Below the pieces are notes generated by a model, which saw only the letters and a list, made by a program, of their open reading frames with translations, ran no database searches and was not told the DNA's origin. Positions 51,527-63,361 of a DNA stretch of 64,000 nucleotides are shown here, one piece after another. The first letter of the stretch is position 1. Every line of letters starts with the position of its first letter. The DNA comes from Entomortierella parvispora (taxonomy: Eukaryota; Mortierellomycota; Mortierellomycetes; Mortierellales; Mortierellaceae). The DNA is taken from contig OY752143.1 in the NCBI GenBank assembly GCA_963573315.1, positions 2,294,001 to 2,358,000 of the forward strand. Direction: 5' to 3'. The translations under genes were made by a program, and so were the position numbers.

Positions 51527-52443
51527 CTATGCTCCTTTCAGCCTTCGCTCCAGCTCCAAAAAGGCCTTCATGCTTGGGTCCATGTCGCTGTCCTCATCAT
51601 CCTTGAAATCTGTGTCTAATCCTTTAGATTTGGTGGTGGACGTCAAATAAGGTGGCGGGGCAAGTCCTGCTTTTTCGATATCTGCAAGGACATTGGCTAG
51701 TTTTTTCTTATATTCTTGCCGATCTTCCTCATAAATGTCATAGATGCAGTGCGCACAACCACTAGCAAATGTATTGGAAGATGGGGGGCCAAGGCTGTTA
51801 GAATTACGTCATTATAGATGCAACGTAGCCCTCTCCAGTCATTTCGGGTATTTTCTGTGAGTTACCTCATACAGCAGTCCTCGGCCCCTGGAGGGCTAGG
51901 TTTGTTGGGGATTGCGAACCCATGGTAATCAGTGGACTCTGACGAAGATCTTGAAAGAGACGATGCTGTCCCTGTGGCAAAAGTTGTTGATCCGCGAGAG
52001 ACTGCGGTTGGTAAGGTATTCTCCGATGACGCTGAAGACGCGGAGGGGAGGGAGTTTGCATAGCCTTTCTTGACTTCAGTAGCCGTGGGTGTGTTTGATG
52101 GGGCAAGGACCGCAGGACGGCCTTGAAACACGTGTTTGTTTGAGAGTAGAACTGTCGGATCCGGTAATATCTGCGGTTCCTGACGATAGTTCAAGATCTC
52201 GGTCCACCATCCTGCATAGTTGGGTTGCCGTTCCCGGATGGCATTCTGGCGTGTTGTGATCCGTTCCTGGTCTTCTGCCTGGCGCAACTCATCACTGGAT
52301 GTCTCACTTATACCGGATGGTTTGCAATCCTGGCCTTTCGGGCTCAAAGCTACATGCAGACTCCGTGCGTTAAGTGCGTTGTAGTTGTGAAATAGGATAA
52401 GCGCAGCAGGACGCGCTCGACTGAACGAAGAAACTACAGGCAT
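51527..52443 (-). CDS. Oxidoreductase-like domain protein (OXLD1 type), probably mitochondrial
   Basis: Exons on the minus strand are 52443..51866 and 51794..51527. The frame is kept across the intron (EDCCMS joins LGPPSSNTFASG). The diagnostic part is the short cysteine domain KPSPPGAEDCCMS...SGCAHCIYDIYEEDRQEYKK, as in proteins annotated as oxidoreductase-like N-terminal domain. The N-terminus (MPVVSSFSRARPAALILFHN) fits a mitochondrial targeting peptide. Residues ~60-180 are Ser/Thr-rich linker. In-frame ATGs at 52488 and 52497 could add 15-18 residues; 52443 is chosen because the targeting-like sequence begins there. Biochemical role is unknown for the family; the conserved cysteines suggest metal or redox chemistry. 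Confidence 0.72.
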
Positions 52444-52858
52444 CGTGAATGTGTCTAGGAGATGTGGGTATCGATGTAGAGTATACATGGGCGGCACAGG
52501 AGAGATGGCCCGGTTTTTTATACAGAGAAACGGGTCTTGGTGGCGCGCAGTCGTCGTTAGGGTTCATTCATGGCAAGCTGTTCCATCATTCCGTGGTGAA
52601 CGATCCTTTTGATCCGCCAAAACGGACATCCGAGCGAGCGAGCATGAAAGCACGTGATGTCAACGCGCTTTGTTTTTGGAAGGTGTGCCCCATGGATGGG
52701 TCAAACAACAATCCCCCTCTTCTCTTTTCGCCTCCTCCCTCCTTGCTGATTTCACACGCATCGACCCCGTCCCCTCTTTCTTCATTCTCTCAATCTTGCG
52801 CCTACGCTCTCGCTCTCTCTCTTTGCATCCGCCCCTTCTCTCTTCCACCGCTGGCGCG
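52444..52858. promoter_or_regulatory. Divergent promoter region of OXLD1-type and REEP-like genes
   Basis: About 415 bp with no gene. The right part (52705-52855) is CT-rich. Confidence 0.45.
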
Positions 52859-55800
52859 ATGCTCTACCACGCCATTCGACTAGCATGGTAACAACAGCCC
52901 CAGGCACCCATCTGGAATCCGAGACGCGTCTTGGTTCTATCTGTGTGTCGCACAGCTCAGTGACTGACCGAGGAATGTATCCTCTGCCCCTCTGCATTTC
53001 CACACTAGCATCGCCTACTCCTCTTACAAAACATGGGCTGCTGTCGTTGATCCTAAGGACAAGGGCCAATCTCGACGACACCTCTTTCTCTGGCTCGTCT
53101 ACCTCGCTGGGCTTGCTCTCGAACCCATTATGGACTCGGTTGTTGCCCACAGGTTTGTTCTTTTTTCTATTTTTCGCTTGTCCCTGCGAGCCGACTTGAT
53201 GATCTCTAACTCGCTACCATCTCTTTGCTGCTAGACTCATGGCCTACGAGGGCATAAAAACAATTATCACAGGATGGCTCTTACTTGCGCACTACTACCT
53301 CTCCAAGGCGGCGAACGCCCCTGCACTCACCACCACCAAAAACCGGAATGAACAACACAGTACTCATGCACGCCTGGAACAAAATCTCGGCTACAACAAT
53401 GCAACACCAATGGGTATTTATCGGGAACCATCTTCAGCTCGACTCAGATCTGAGGGAAGGAGTAGTCAGGGCGCGATGGAGAACTTTTCTTCCAGGCCGG
53501 CACCTCCAGGCTCTGCTTCTGCCTCATCACTAGACTTTGGCAGATTCAAAAGAGACATGGAATTGAGACGTACGGGAAGTGTCGGTGGTTCTACTGCACC
53601 TGCAGCTATCTCAAAGGATCCAACGCTTCTTCGGCAAGACATGAGAGAGCCGTTGAGTCGTGACATTCAGGATCGCCCTATTTTCTCGTTGGAACGTCTC
53701 TCGAGACCCTTGGCTACATCAAAATCTGCATCAGTACCGCCAACTTGGGCTAGATCAGACACGCATCGCAGTATGGGCACCCAACCACACGGGACACACT
53801 CTTCATTGGAGCGCACAAGATCCAGACCTTCTTTTGTGTCCCAAGCACCTGAAAGCCTGATGGAACCTACGCGCCCCATTCCGACAATTGCTGAAAGGCC
53901 GTTGAAGATATTGCAAAGGCGCACGGGCAAGGTGGAGAGCACCAATCCCGGACGGAAACGCAATTACTCTGAGACTTTACCAGAGACGAGTGACCCACCC
54001 CAACGTGCAAACAGTGCTCTTCAATCATCCCGCCTGACTGTTCAGCAAATACTTCGCCAACGCAACAGAGCCACCACTCGTCGTCGACCTACCATAGGAC
54101 GAGGGAATTCAGACCAAGACTTGACAGAGCCCGTTAGAGGAACCAAGCGGACAAAGCCAGCACCACTTAATGAGCGACACGCAGAAGCTTCGGACCGCGT
54201 ACAACAAGATGAAGAATCTGAAAAGAGAATGGCGGAATCAAGACAACCTACCAAGCAGGATCTTCAGGATCGACCGCTCTCCACTCAACTACAACCCAGA
54301 CTTGCGTTTGCACGACCCAAACCTCCTGGAAGACATCGGGCGAGTATATTGACAAACAGCGTTGCGCCCATGGCAGACACTTCCTCGACAGCTCCTCTCT
54401 CGATCCCTCCTGAAAACACGCTGCTGCGCCAACGGACGCATCCACCCAACCCGCCCGTTCACTCGGCTAGCTTTGAATCACGGATGAATAATGTACGGGA
54501 ATGGGTTAAAACTCGGAACCCTCCGCCTTTGGCCTCGCCTCCACTAACTGCCACCTCTCACGATCAACGCAAAGGCAGGACTCCGTCTCCTCCAGACCTT
54601 ATTCAATCGAGTGTCGATAAATCAGACCCACAAGGTGCTAAACGAAAGGCGTCTCGCCAATTGGCTCCCAGCAAAGACACTAAACGACTGGCTATGATGC
54701 AGCAAGGTCACCAGAGGTCAATAACACCCCCAGCAGACGAGTTGGAAAGATCGGGACAAAAACTCAGTAGCAGCCATGATCCTCGGCGCGACCACCCACC
54801 TACAGAACAAGACCGTCCTGTCTTGGATTGGAATAAATTCGATCGCCGGAATCGCCTAACGACTAAAAGGCCCCTGATCTCTTCCTCAAAATCAGCGCCT
54901 ACACCAACGGTGCCACTTTGGAAAACCCCTGTCAAGCCTAGTCCGCACCCCAATCCGTTTTTGCCTGAAGAGAGAGCGGATGCCGTGGATCTGGAACCGG
55001 AAGATAATCCATCTCTGGCGCCTTTGGTCCGTCTTCGACAATCACAACTCAGACAACGCCAGCAGGAGGATCTCCTGGGAATCCCTCACAAGGAAGATCC
55101 AGAGGATTCGCTACAGTTTAACCAGGCGTTAGAGCTTTGGGAGCGAGAGGATGATGAAACTTTAGTGCGAAATGCTGCCAGGGAGGCCGCATTGGCAGAG
55201 ACGAGGAGGAAAAGTCAGAGTCTTGTTAGTGGCGACGATTTAAAGCTGAAATCGATCCATGAAAGATCAATGGTCAGCAACAGGATATCGGATCGTACAG
55301 CCTCACGTGTTGTAGAGTCTCCGACAAGAAAGATTTCAACGCCAAGAAGAGTAGCATCGACACCAAGCCTTCTGCGAACAATCCCTTTCAATGGTGACAG
55401 TGCACAGAGACCTGTCCCAGACTTGCAGTCCAGACGTTCGCGCCTGGAAGACGAACAGGATGAAGATAGGAAGGAGCCTGTCTTTCAACTTCATCGTCGG
55501 CCTCCTACGTTCGGAAGGAGCCTAACCGGAAGCAGCGGTGGGAACATTGCTAGCCCCAACACCCGGAAACTGATCAGTACCACAGCGGCAGCGGCGGCGT
55601 CTCTTGCTCGGTCCAAATCTAAATCGCCGTACGACACCTATGCCAGAAGTCCTAGCAACAAATTGCTAGGAACTAGAGATGTGTTGTCAACAATGGAAGC
55701 ATCGGCGTCTTCTTCATCACCCCGAAGGGAACAGCAACATCCTGGACTCTATACCCCTAGTAAACCCAGGAGCGATCCTGCCACAGCCGCTTCCGCGGCA

Positions 55801-55938
55801 GTCCCTTCCACGCCCACAAGAAACAACAAGGACACACGTCGGTCTTCGCTACCTCCTCAATCGCCTTACAAGTCAACTCCCACCGTAATGAGCCGCTATG
55901 TTCAGCTGTCGTATTCGGACGAGGAAGAGGATTCGTAA
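52859..55938 (+). CDS. Membrane-anchored protein with TB2/DP1/HVA22-like start and long disordered tail
   Basis: Exons join(52859..52887,53009..53152,53235..55938) give 958 aa. The first ~110 residues carry hydrophobic segments in the pattern of REEP/Yop1/HVA22 proteins: YSSYKTWAAVVDPKDKG, LFLWLVYLAGLALEPIMDS, then EGIKTIITGWLLLAHYYLSKAA. Such proteins shape tubular ER. The remaining ~850 residues are low-complexity, rich in Arg, Ser, Pro and Gln, with many SP/TP sites (possible kinase targets) and RSKSKSP-type patches. Two short introns join the membrane exons to the tail in frame. The domain call is tentative because the membrane region is short and diverged; the tail has no recognised domain. 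Confidence 0.6.
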
Positions 55939-56167
55939 AGAGGTTCCACCACCATCCTCCATGCAAATTGTCATATATGTATCATAGTTTCTCTGGCCGG
56001 TTTTGTTCGATATTTTGTAATATACCCAAGCTTTTCGATCTTTTGCCCTTCTCAGTGTACAATTTTGTCTACAATGTCGACTTTATGAATGGTTCTTTTT
56101 TAAAATGGTTTGAGGTGCGATGGAGGGGGAAACAACAACAAATGATAAAGAGGGGGGAGGGGGATAT

Positions 56168-57952
56168 TTACTTGGTGCGCTTGTAGATGCGCTTCATGAA
56201 GGAGGTGAAGACATCCTGGCTCAAGAGAGGGTGGTCGACCTTGGCAATCAAGGCGTTAAGGCGGTTGTAGGACTCCTCCTCGTAGGCCTTGAAGAGACCC
56301 TCGACGTTGATCTCGGCAAAGACCTCCTTGACAGCGATCACGTTGACCTCCTCGCGATGACCGTAGTTCTCCTATTTGATAACAAGATAGAAAAAGCCAT
56401 CGACATTAGAATGGGATGGGGACGTCATTGCAGATACAAAAGGCAAAACAAAAACAAAACACCTACGTCGAGGATCTTGCGCTGCTCGGGGGTAGCCTTG
56501 GCAAGGGCCTGGTTGATCAACCAAGAGCACTTGTTGTCCTCAATATCAGTGCCAATCTTGCCAATGGTGGCAGGGTTGCCATAGCAGTCCAAGTAATCGT
56601 CCTGGACCTGGAAGTACTCTCCCAAAGGCAAGAGAATGCTCTCAGCCTGCTTGAAAGCAGCCTCATCCTTGACGCCAGCCTTTTTTTTTTTTTTAGAAAT
56701 AGCAGAAACAAAAGAAAGGTCAGTCCAATTGCTTGTCAAAATAAACAATGAAACAGTAAAGCATGTTTAACCATACCATGTGCATGGCAAGGGCGACAGG
56801 GAGGTAGAACGAGTAGTAAGCGGTCTTGTAGACAACAATGAACGAGTGCTTCTCGATCGAGAACTTTGAGAGGTCGACATCGTCTTCGGGAGCAGTGATC
56901 AAATCCAAGAGCTGACCCAACTCGGTCTGGTAGGTAGTCTCGTGGAAGAGCTCGATCAAGTCGACATAGTAAGAGTCCTTCTTGAAGTGCTTCTTCAAGA
57001 AAAAGTAAATGGCAGACTCGAGAATGAAGGCATCGTTGATAGCAATGTTGCCGACAGCCTCCTATCAAAGTTGGAAGGAAAGAGGACGAGAGAAAAAAAA
57101 TTGGTTCGTAGAGAGTTAGTGGTTTTTGCTTTCGTTCTTGTGCAACCTTGCACCCTTTTTTTTTTTTTCTTCTTGTTTTGATTCCGTCCTGCCGATTATT
57201 GTATTCCCAGACTTACAACACGGTACCAGCAGGGCTGGCCACGGCGTGTCTTGCTATTGTCCATGATATCGTCAGAGACCAAGAAGAAAGCTTGGAGCTA
57301 TAGATATTCAAGATAGTCATATATGAAAAAAAAAAATCCGGGTCAGTGAAAGGTGAAAAAAAAGAAGAGAAACGAGATATAGAATCACTGAAAGAAAACG
57401 GAGCATACCCACTCAATGCACCAGCCCAAAAGGTTGGCCTTGAAGATCTCCTCCTCGGACAAAGGCTCGCCGCGCTTGAGGATACGGAGAGTCTCGGCAA
57501 CGGTCAAACCGCGGTTCATCTTGCCTAAGAATGATCGACATTGTTGACTTTAGTGTTCTGCCTCTCCTCGGATCCATTCAATGAGGTCCACGACCTGTTC
57601 AACTGATCTCGGTCGTGTATCTGATCCAAGTCGCCTTTTTGTACGGCCACTCACCTCCAAGAACGTTGTGGCGCATGGACTAGAAAATGGAAGGAGAAAA
57701 CATATTAGAAGGATATCGCACAAATCATCGTAGTTCGCGAAGCAAGTCGCGGGTGTAATAGGTGATAGGTGTGAAGTGTGAAGTACGCAAACAGTTGATG
57801 TGAGAGTTGTGAATGGAGATGAGGATGGGGGGTCTTACACGCTCGAACCACTCGATGGCATTCTCGGGGATGCGGAGGGATCGCAAGTGGCTGAGGAGCT
57901 CCTCAGCAAGGACGGGGAAGACGTCGTTGAATTCCTTGACAGCGTCGGTCAT
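56168..57952 (-). CDS. ERG20: Farnesyl diphosphate synthase Erg20
   Basis: Makes farnesyl diphosphate from isopentenyl and dimethylallyl diphosphates for sterols, quinones, dolichol and protein prenylation. Exons on the minus strand are 57952..57839, 57679..57655, 57524..57409, 57297..57217, 57061..56777, 56679..56467 and 56371..56168, giving 345 aa (yeast 352). Seen: [10 protein letters not shown], the first aspartate-rich motif in [17 protein letters not shown], the FPPS-type [21 protein letters not shown], the second aspartate-rich motif [23 protein letters not shown], and the C-terminus ending YKRTK. The residues just before the first DDxxD are bulky (FFLV), typical of C15 rather than C20 synthases. 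Seven exons, one of only 25 bases. It could serve the geranylgeranylation of Rab proteins only indirectly. Confidence 0.96.
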
Positions 57953-58847
57953 TGTGAAGTGATTTGAGGATGAGGAGGGGAGAGGAAAGAGTAAAGAAGA
58001 GATGATGAGATGATGAATGGAAAGAGATTGGGAGCTCGTTTTATTTTGGCACCGACAGAGTGCGAGCGGAGGTACGATAGGGATGAGGACGGGCAGACAG
58101 ACCGACAGGACCGGCAGACCGACAGTGTATCCAGCAGGCCAGGAACCACACCTGCCTACCTGGTCGTGGGAAGACAGCGTCGCTCTCCGTCCCTGGGCGG
58201 TCTGCTTCAGGCACAGATCAACAGTCACCCTCTCGCACGGTGATTGGCCCGTGCTAAGTCATGCAACGGTTCTCTTTTCTTTTTGCGCTGCATGCTTCTT
58301 TTTGTTCTCTTTTTCGACGTGTTCGGCACTAGCACATCAGCCGATAGTAGTGCTGCAACCTCTAGGAAGGCACTCACTTCTTGACGTGTCGGGCTTAAGC
58401 TGACCAGTCTATTGTGGAGCCGAGACACTCTAGGCAAGCATTCACTTTGTCATATTTCGGGCTTGAAGCTGATCAGCCGATCGTAGTGGCGAACCTCCAG
58501 GCATTCCCTCACTCTCTTTCAATGTCTAACCATCACTTTCGTCTTCTTCGTTCGAAGAATAACGGGTTCATTTGAAAAAGATCATGTTCACTGGTGCCAC
58601 GACAGGTGGGATGATGAACGACCTGATAGTCGCGAAAAAGGATGCGTGGTCAAGTGTCAGTCAAGATCGACACCACATGTAGGAAAGAGGACTGAAGCCA
58701 AACGTCTAGCTAGACTGACCAGCACCGTAGTTCAAGCTGTATAATACACGTCGATCAACAGCGACGCGAAGATGTGGCTTAAGCTGGTCCAATTGGTTCT
58801 TTTTTTTTTTTTTGTTTCTTTTTGTTTCTTTGCTTGCTTGCTCTACT
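57953..58847. other. Intergenic region between ERG20 and SH3 protein genes
   Basis: No gene seen. It contains the ERG20 promoter and a degenerate 68-bp tandem repeat (separate entry). Confidence 0.5.
58337..58530. repeat. Degenerate 68-bp tandem repeat, about 2.8 units
   Basis: Units begin near 58337, 58405 and 58473. Shared landmarks are TCAGCCGATAGTAGTG versus TCAGCCGATCGTAGTGG, CTCTAGG or CTCCAGG followed by CA, a CATTCACT-like box, and TCGGGCTT(G)AAGCTGA, which recurs at 58389 and 58457. Period is 68 in both intervals. Confidence 0.65.
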
Positions 58848-60080
58848 CTAGTAGCCTCCTTGGTAATAACCTTGGTTAGGTGGTGGCATACCGTATTGAG
58901 GCGTGGAGTAGTCTCCGTAAGCACTTCCAGGGTTGTACCCATTGACCTGCCCCTGGCTGTGCCAGCCCTGAGGCGGGATTGAACTCATTCGTTTGTTGAT
59001 CGTGTTCTGGAATCCAGGGTTCGGTGGATAGTATCCCAATTCATCCCCGCCTCCGCCTCCGTACTGCGACGAGTTATCATAGTGTCCCTCTAGACAATGA
59101 CGAGGGAATACACCCTTGATACCGCCTCTCGTATTGTTCACGCCCATACACCAACCATCATCGTACTCCTGCAAGATCGTGACTGAATCCCCGAGGTTAA
59201 TCTCAATCTCGTCCGCCAACGCCGGCGTATACGTCGATCTCACACTAAACGTCCCCAAGGGTTTCGTCGGTGTCATAGGAAGACTCTCCTTGGGAGTCTT
59301 GGATGCTTCCGATATTTTTGCATAGGGATTGTTGTGATTGAACTGAGCCGTCTGCTGCAAGAGAGCCGTTGCAAGGTTCTTCTTCCTTCGGTGACGACAG
59401 AACGCGACGCCGCCTAAGGCAAAGACGATCAGACCCCCAACAATACCCAGGCCAATAAAGACCTTGTCGGATACTTTGGTTGGCACTCCGGACCCATCAT
59501 CTGGTGAGGGTTGCCCGGACGGTGATGCTACATCTGTTGTGTTGGATCCGAGACTGGCCGAGGGTGACGCCACGGCAGAGTGGGATCCTGAAGAAGAGTG
59601 TGTCGTCTTTGAGGGTGATGGATTAGGATTAGGTGGAGGGCTAGGAGGGGGATTAGTTGAAGGAGGGCTAGTATTAGGCTGAGGTTCGGGGCTCGGGTTC
59701 GTCGGCTTTGCTGGAGAGTGACTAGGAGTATCGGGTTTGGTGCTTGGCGCAGGATTGCGGGATGGTACTGGTGCAGAAGGCGGTGGCGATATCTTTGGTT
59801 GTGCAGTTTCTCCTGCTGGTGGCACAACTGCAGGTTCCGCGGAAGCTGGGGCGGCGACTGGGGCGACATTATGTGCAGGAGGAGTAAGAGGAGATAGTGG
59901 AGAGAGTGGAGAAAGCAGGGCTTGTCTCTTCCGGAAATATGATGATCGCGTTGCTCGAGCGAGTAGTTGAAGCTGGTTCAGGTTGTTGTCAGTGTCAGGG
60001 AGAGGGTGTGCATCTGTGGAGAAGGACAAAATGGCAAGGACGACAAGCGTTGCCAAGGTGGGTTGGAGGCTGAACCGCAT
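58848..60080 (-). CDS. Signal-peptide surface protein with Pro/Ser-rich ectodomain, one TM helix and SH3 domain
   Basis: Intronless; 410 aa from the ATG at 60080 (an upstream in-frame ATG at 60116 adds 12 residues but precedes the signal peptide). Layout: signal peptide MRFSLQPTLATLVVLAILSF; ectodomain to ~residue 200, rich in Pro, Ser and Thr and likely O-glycosylated; transmembrane helix VFIGLGIVGGLIVFALGGVAF followed by the stop-transfer CRHRRKK; cytoplasmic SH3 domain near residues 275-335 (ALADEIEINLGDSVTILQEYDDGWCMG, then GVFPRHCL); Gly/Tyr/Pro/Gln-rich tail ending QGGY. The arrangement recalls fungal sensor or polarity proteins such as Fus1, but partners are unknown. Confidence 0.8.
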   Translation of the reverse strand: MRFSLQPTLATLVVLAILSFSTDAHPLPDTDNNLNQLQLLARATRSSYFRKRQALLSPLSPLSPLTPPAHNVAPVAAPASAEPAVVPPAGETAQPKISPPPSAPVPSRNPAPSTKPDTPSHSPAKPTNPSPEPQPNTSPPSTNPPPSPPPNPNPSPSKTTHSSSGSHSAVASPSASLGSNTTDVASPSGQPSPDDGSGVPTKVSDKVFIGLGIVGGLIVFALGGVAFCRHRRKKNLATALLQQTAQFNHNNPYAKISEASKTPKESLPMTPTKPLGTFSVRSTYTPALADEIEINLGDSVTILQEYDDGWCMGVNNTRGGIKGVFPRHCLEGHYDNSSQYGGGGGDELGYYPPNPGFQNTINKRMSSIPPQGWHSQGQVNGYNPGSAYGDYSTPQYGMPPPNQGYYQGGY

Positions 60081-61571
60081 GGGTTGGTGTGGGGTCGTTA
60101 AACCTTTTGCAGACAAAGAAAAGGTTGTGAGGAGTGGCGGGATATGTGGGAATGGACGCGAAGTGGGGGGAGTCCTGAGAAGTACTGCTTAAAAGAGAAA
60201 AGATGACCGTCGTTGAAGTGAAGAGGCCAGAAGGACTAGGTCCCTGTAAACAGGATCCAAAAATAAGTTAATTAATTGCGACGTGATTGTAGCGTGGATC
60301 GAATACCGGACTAACGGGAGGCTATCTAGCTTGTGTACATTGGCATGCTGTACTTACAAGAAAGAGGGGGGAACGGGGGACGAAGGGGATGGGTCAAGAA
60401 GGACGAAGATGAGAAAGAAATAGAGGAAACAAAAAAGGTCGTTGTGCGAGTAAGCACAGAGGAGTGTCAACAAGCAGACTAGGTAACAGACAGAAAGGAA
60501 TTGATAAAAGGAACGAGGAAGTAAAACAAGGCGCGAACGGAGCGTTGCTATTGCTCTTGACAATAGCAGGCGACAATAAAACTGAACGGAAAGATTCAAG
60601 GATGACCTGTGTCTGTGTTTGTATGAGCGATGCAGGAGGTGGTTCAATGGGTCAGGAGGAGGTGAAGTGGTCTTTGGACACGGGTACTGTACAGTACATG
60701 TACAGTATTGCGTTGCCACGATGATTGTGTGAGCAATTGTGCACGGATCCGGAACAGAAACAGCCACAGGTGAGCGCTGCAGGATGGTCCCTTCAGGTGG
60801 GAAGCCAGCAAGAAAGCAAGGAGATGACACAACTGGCACGGACGAAGGAGACAGCGAATTTTTGAGTGGGAATGTCGAAAAGGAAGCTGCAATATGAAAA
60901 CAAAAGAGAAAAGAAAAGAGAAGAGGAGGGACTAGACTTGAGTTGCAGTCGGGTGTACTGTTATTGTTTCTAACTTGTTGTCCGATATTGGAGAATGCCG
61001 GTGCACGAACAAGGTTGGCCAGGGGCGCCTGCTTGCCAAATTGGAGGAGTGGTGGCCAACCACCAAAATTGAGGGTGATGCGCCACCAACTCGGCGAGCC
61101 AGGTCACATGATTTTACAAGCCACTCAGCTATAGAAGCGAAAAATTTTCCCAGTAATGTTTTGTTCTTTGTCTTCCATCCACATCCCTCCTTTGTATCAA
61201 GGGTAAGTCCGTCGAACTGTTGAATACCCTCCATCCCCTGTATCACCCTATCCGCCGCCGATTATGTTGATACAGCCTGCTGTAAAAGCCCGGCTAAAGT
61301 CCCTTTGACCTGTGCCTGCTTTGAGCTTTGTTTATCACTCATCGGCGGGCTATTCGCGTTATTGTGAATGATGATTCCAACTTTGTCTTCATTTTATCTT
61401 ATCGACCATGGTGAAACTTTTACATTCCTTCGCTGAGGAGTGTCATACTTGCCAGTATAATCCACTGACCCACATAACGCGACCCACAACACGATCCCAG
61501 TCGGTTACGAAAGAATTGAATGCTTTTAGACCGCGTATCTAACCAATGCATTTCATCTTCAAGGCAGGTCC
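60081..61571. other. Long intergenic region
   Basis: About 1.5 kb with no gene I can support. The short ORFs here have no family resemblance. The first part must include the promoter of the SH3 protein gene; purine-rich sequence runs at about 60355-60530 on the plus strand. Confidence 0.5.
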
Positions 61572-61889
61572 TTATTCTGGTCTTTCCCGAAAACTTGGAG
61601 AGTCTTCATCTAGATGGCGGTCTGACAAGATGCAAAGAGATGGTGAGTGTAAATCACAATCCGGCATTAGCCATTGTTGTGTAACAGGATTTTGAATGAT
61701 GAAGATCTTTAATTCGCAGTTTCCACCGAAAGGACCATGTTTAAGATCATTCACAGCCTCTTCCATCTCATCTCGGGTGTCAGCGAAGCGATCAGAGAGC
61801 AGTATGCCATCGTCGAGTGCTGTGAATGAATCTTTCCTGATGATGGACTTAACTTCCTTGGATGTCTGATCAATATTCTTTGCACAACT
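61572..61889 (-). pseudogene. Possible gene relic or orphan exon
   Basis: A continuous minus-strand frame of 105 codons with protein-like composition (for example KSIIRKDSFTALDDGILL and NDLKHGPFGGNCELKIFI) ending at a TAA/TGA-type stop at 61572. Only an internal methionine is available, and no clear upstream exon with matching splice sites was found. I do not recognise the family. It may be a decayed gene or an exon of an unannotated gene. Confidence 0.3.
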
Positions 61890-62623
61890 TCATTTTCGGC
61901 CCGCATCGGTTACTTGGCCTCCAACAACAGTTCGCTGACCAAATTTCGATTCATGTTTAGTCCTAGATATCCTCGTTGATGACAGCTATCTTTTCAGTCT
62001 ACTTTCAACCGGTTCTATCAGGTAATAACAACTTCAATTTCGACTACAACATCAATCGACCGGCGGAACGTGTTCGCGGGAGGATAGGAAGAGAAAAGAG
62101 AAAAGAGATGGGGAGGATTTCAATGATGAAATTACATTTTATAATTCTTTGATAGGAAAAGCCGTCTTATAGTCCCTAAGATACTGAGGACATGACGAGA
62201 AAATGTATTCTGAAAATACCTCCATTCTTCGCGACCGTGTTCTTGTTCTCTTGTGAGGTTTTCCTGTTTCCTCTCGAATGATGGGATTTGAGGAAAGGGG
62301 GGGTGGAAAGGGAATCTTGGACCAACGCACTGAAGTGATAGTTTCTAACGCCAAACTCCTGTCTTCGTTGCGTACAGATTTACTTCAAGAGCATATGTTC
62401 CTTGCATGATGAACGTCGAAGGTAAGTTTGGTCTCCATGCTATGTAGTTCTACAAACACAATAAAACCTCGTAAAATAAACGAACACTTTCCTCAAGGAC
62501 TTTTCGGCTTTTCGCCAATAATGAAAGCCACGTGATCATAAATGCAGCATCACGTGATTTGTTTGGTCACGTGATGGCTTTAGATGGTGTATGACTAAAA
62601 CATTTAGCTCACAAATGGTTGAG
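61890..62623. other. Intergenic region upstream of tRNA-His
   Basis: No gene seen. It contains a cluster of three CACGTG boxes at 62529-62573. Confidence 0.5.
62529..62573. promoter_or_regulatory. Cluster of three CACGTG (E-box) sites
   Basis: CACGTG occurs at 62529-62534, 62551-62556 and 62568-62573, each followed by A T and two also preceded by T (TCACGTGA). In fungi this core is bound by bHLH factors such as Cbf1. Three copies in 45 bp is unlikely by chance. Confidence 0.6.
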
Positions 62624-62695
62624 GCTAACATAGTATAATGGTTAGTATATCTCGTTGTGGCCGAGACGATCCTGGTTCGATTCCAGGTGTTAGCA
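62624..62695 (+). tRNA. tRNA-His (GTG)
   Basis: Complete cloverleaf without intron. The acceptor stem pairs GCTAACA with TGTTAGC over seven bases, the anticodon stem CTCG/CGAG encloses a loop with anticodon GTG, and the T arm is CCTGG-TTCGATT-CCAGG. The base before the 5' end is G in the genome. A run of T follows within 10 bases as a polymerase III terminator. Confidence 0.95.
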
Positions 62696-62698
62696 CAC

Positions 62699-62705
62699 TT
62701 TTATA
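62699..62705 (+). terminator. Pol III T-rich terminator of tRNA-His
   Basis: A short T-rich stretch a few bases after the tRNA end, the usual position for RNA polymerase III termination. Confidence 0.5.
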
Positions 62706-63361
62706 TTTTTGGTATTGTAGGTTCTTTCTCTGACAAGCATAGATACGGGCTTGCTCGGGCCGTTGGCCAATTTTTTTTCCTACGGTCGGTCAAAGTTCAG
62801 GCCAAAAACTTCGGGTTAACAGTAGTTTACTGAAATGGTATAAGCGACCCAAAAAGGAAAGTCGCCCCATGGTCGGCCTAAAACTAACCAATGTCCAGGC
62901 TCGGCGGTTAGATTAAATGGTCCAAAGCTGGAAGATCCGATGCTCTGTGTGGTGGTGCAGTTGTTCTTTTGGACATTTGTGAGCAGCAACAGAAAGCCGA
63001 TATTTCAGCAATACTGATCACGCGTTACGAATCCTGTACAAAGTGGGGCCACTGCCATTGACGATATCTTTTTTCACCGGTTTGAAATATCGACGTGAGT
63101 TGAGCAGGTACGAGATTTTGCGAGAGAGAGAGAAAGAAAGGCTCGACTCCAATGGTCACAGAGTGTGGAAATATGGCGCTCACATCGCGACAAGTCTATG
63201 TAAAGGCGCGTTTTCACTTCAGACCTGACCTCCCTTCGACACGATGACTTATTCCAAACGTTTCAGCAAGCCCAGGGTTATTTTGAGATAGGTATATTAA
63301 GAGGCATTAACTTTACAGGGTATTAACTGAAATAAAAGTACAGGGTAGAGGAACGAAACGC
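62706..63361. other. Intergenic region between tRNA-His and the right-edge gene
   Basis: About 650 bp with no gene seen. Confidence 0.5.
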
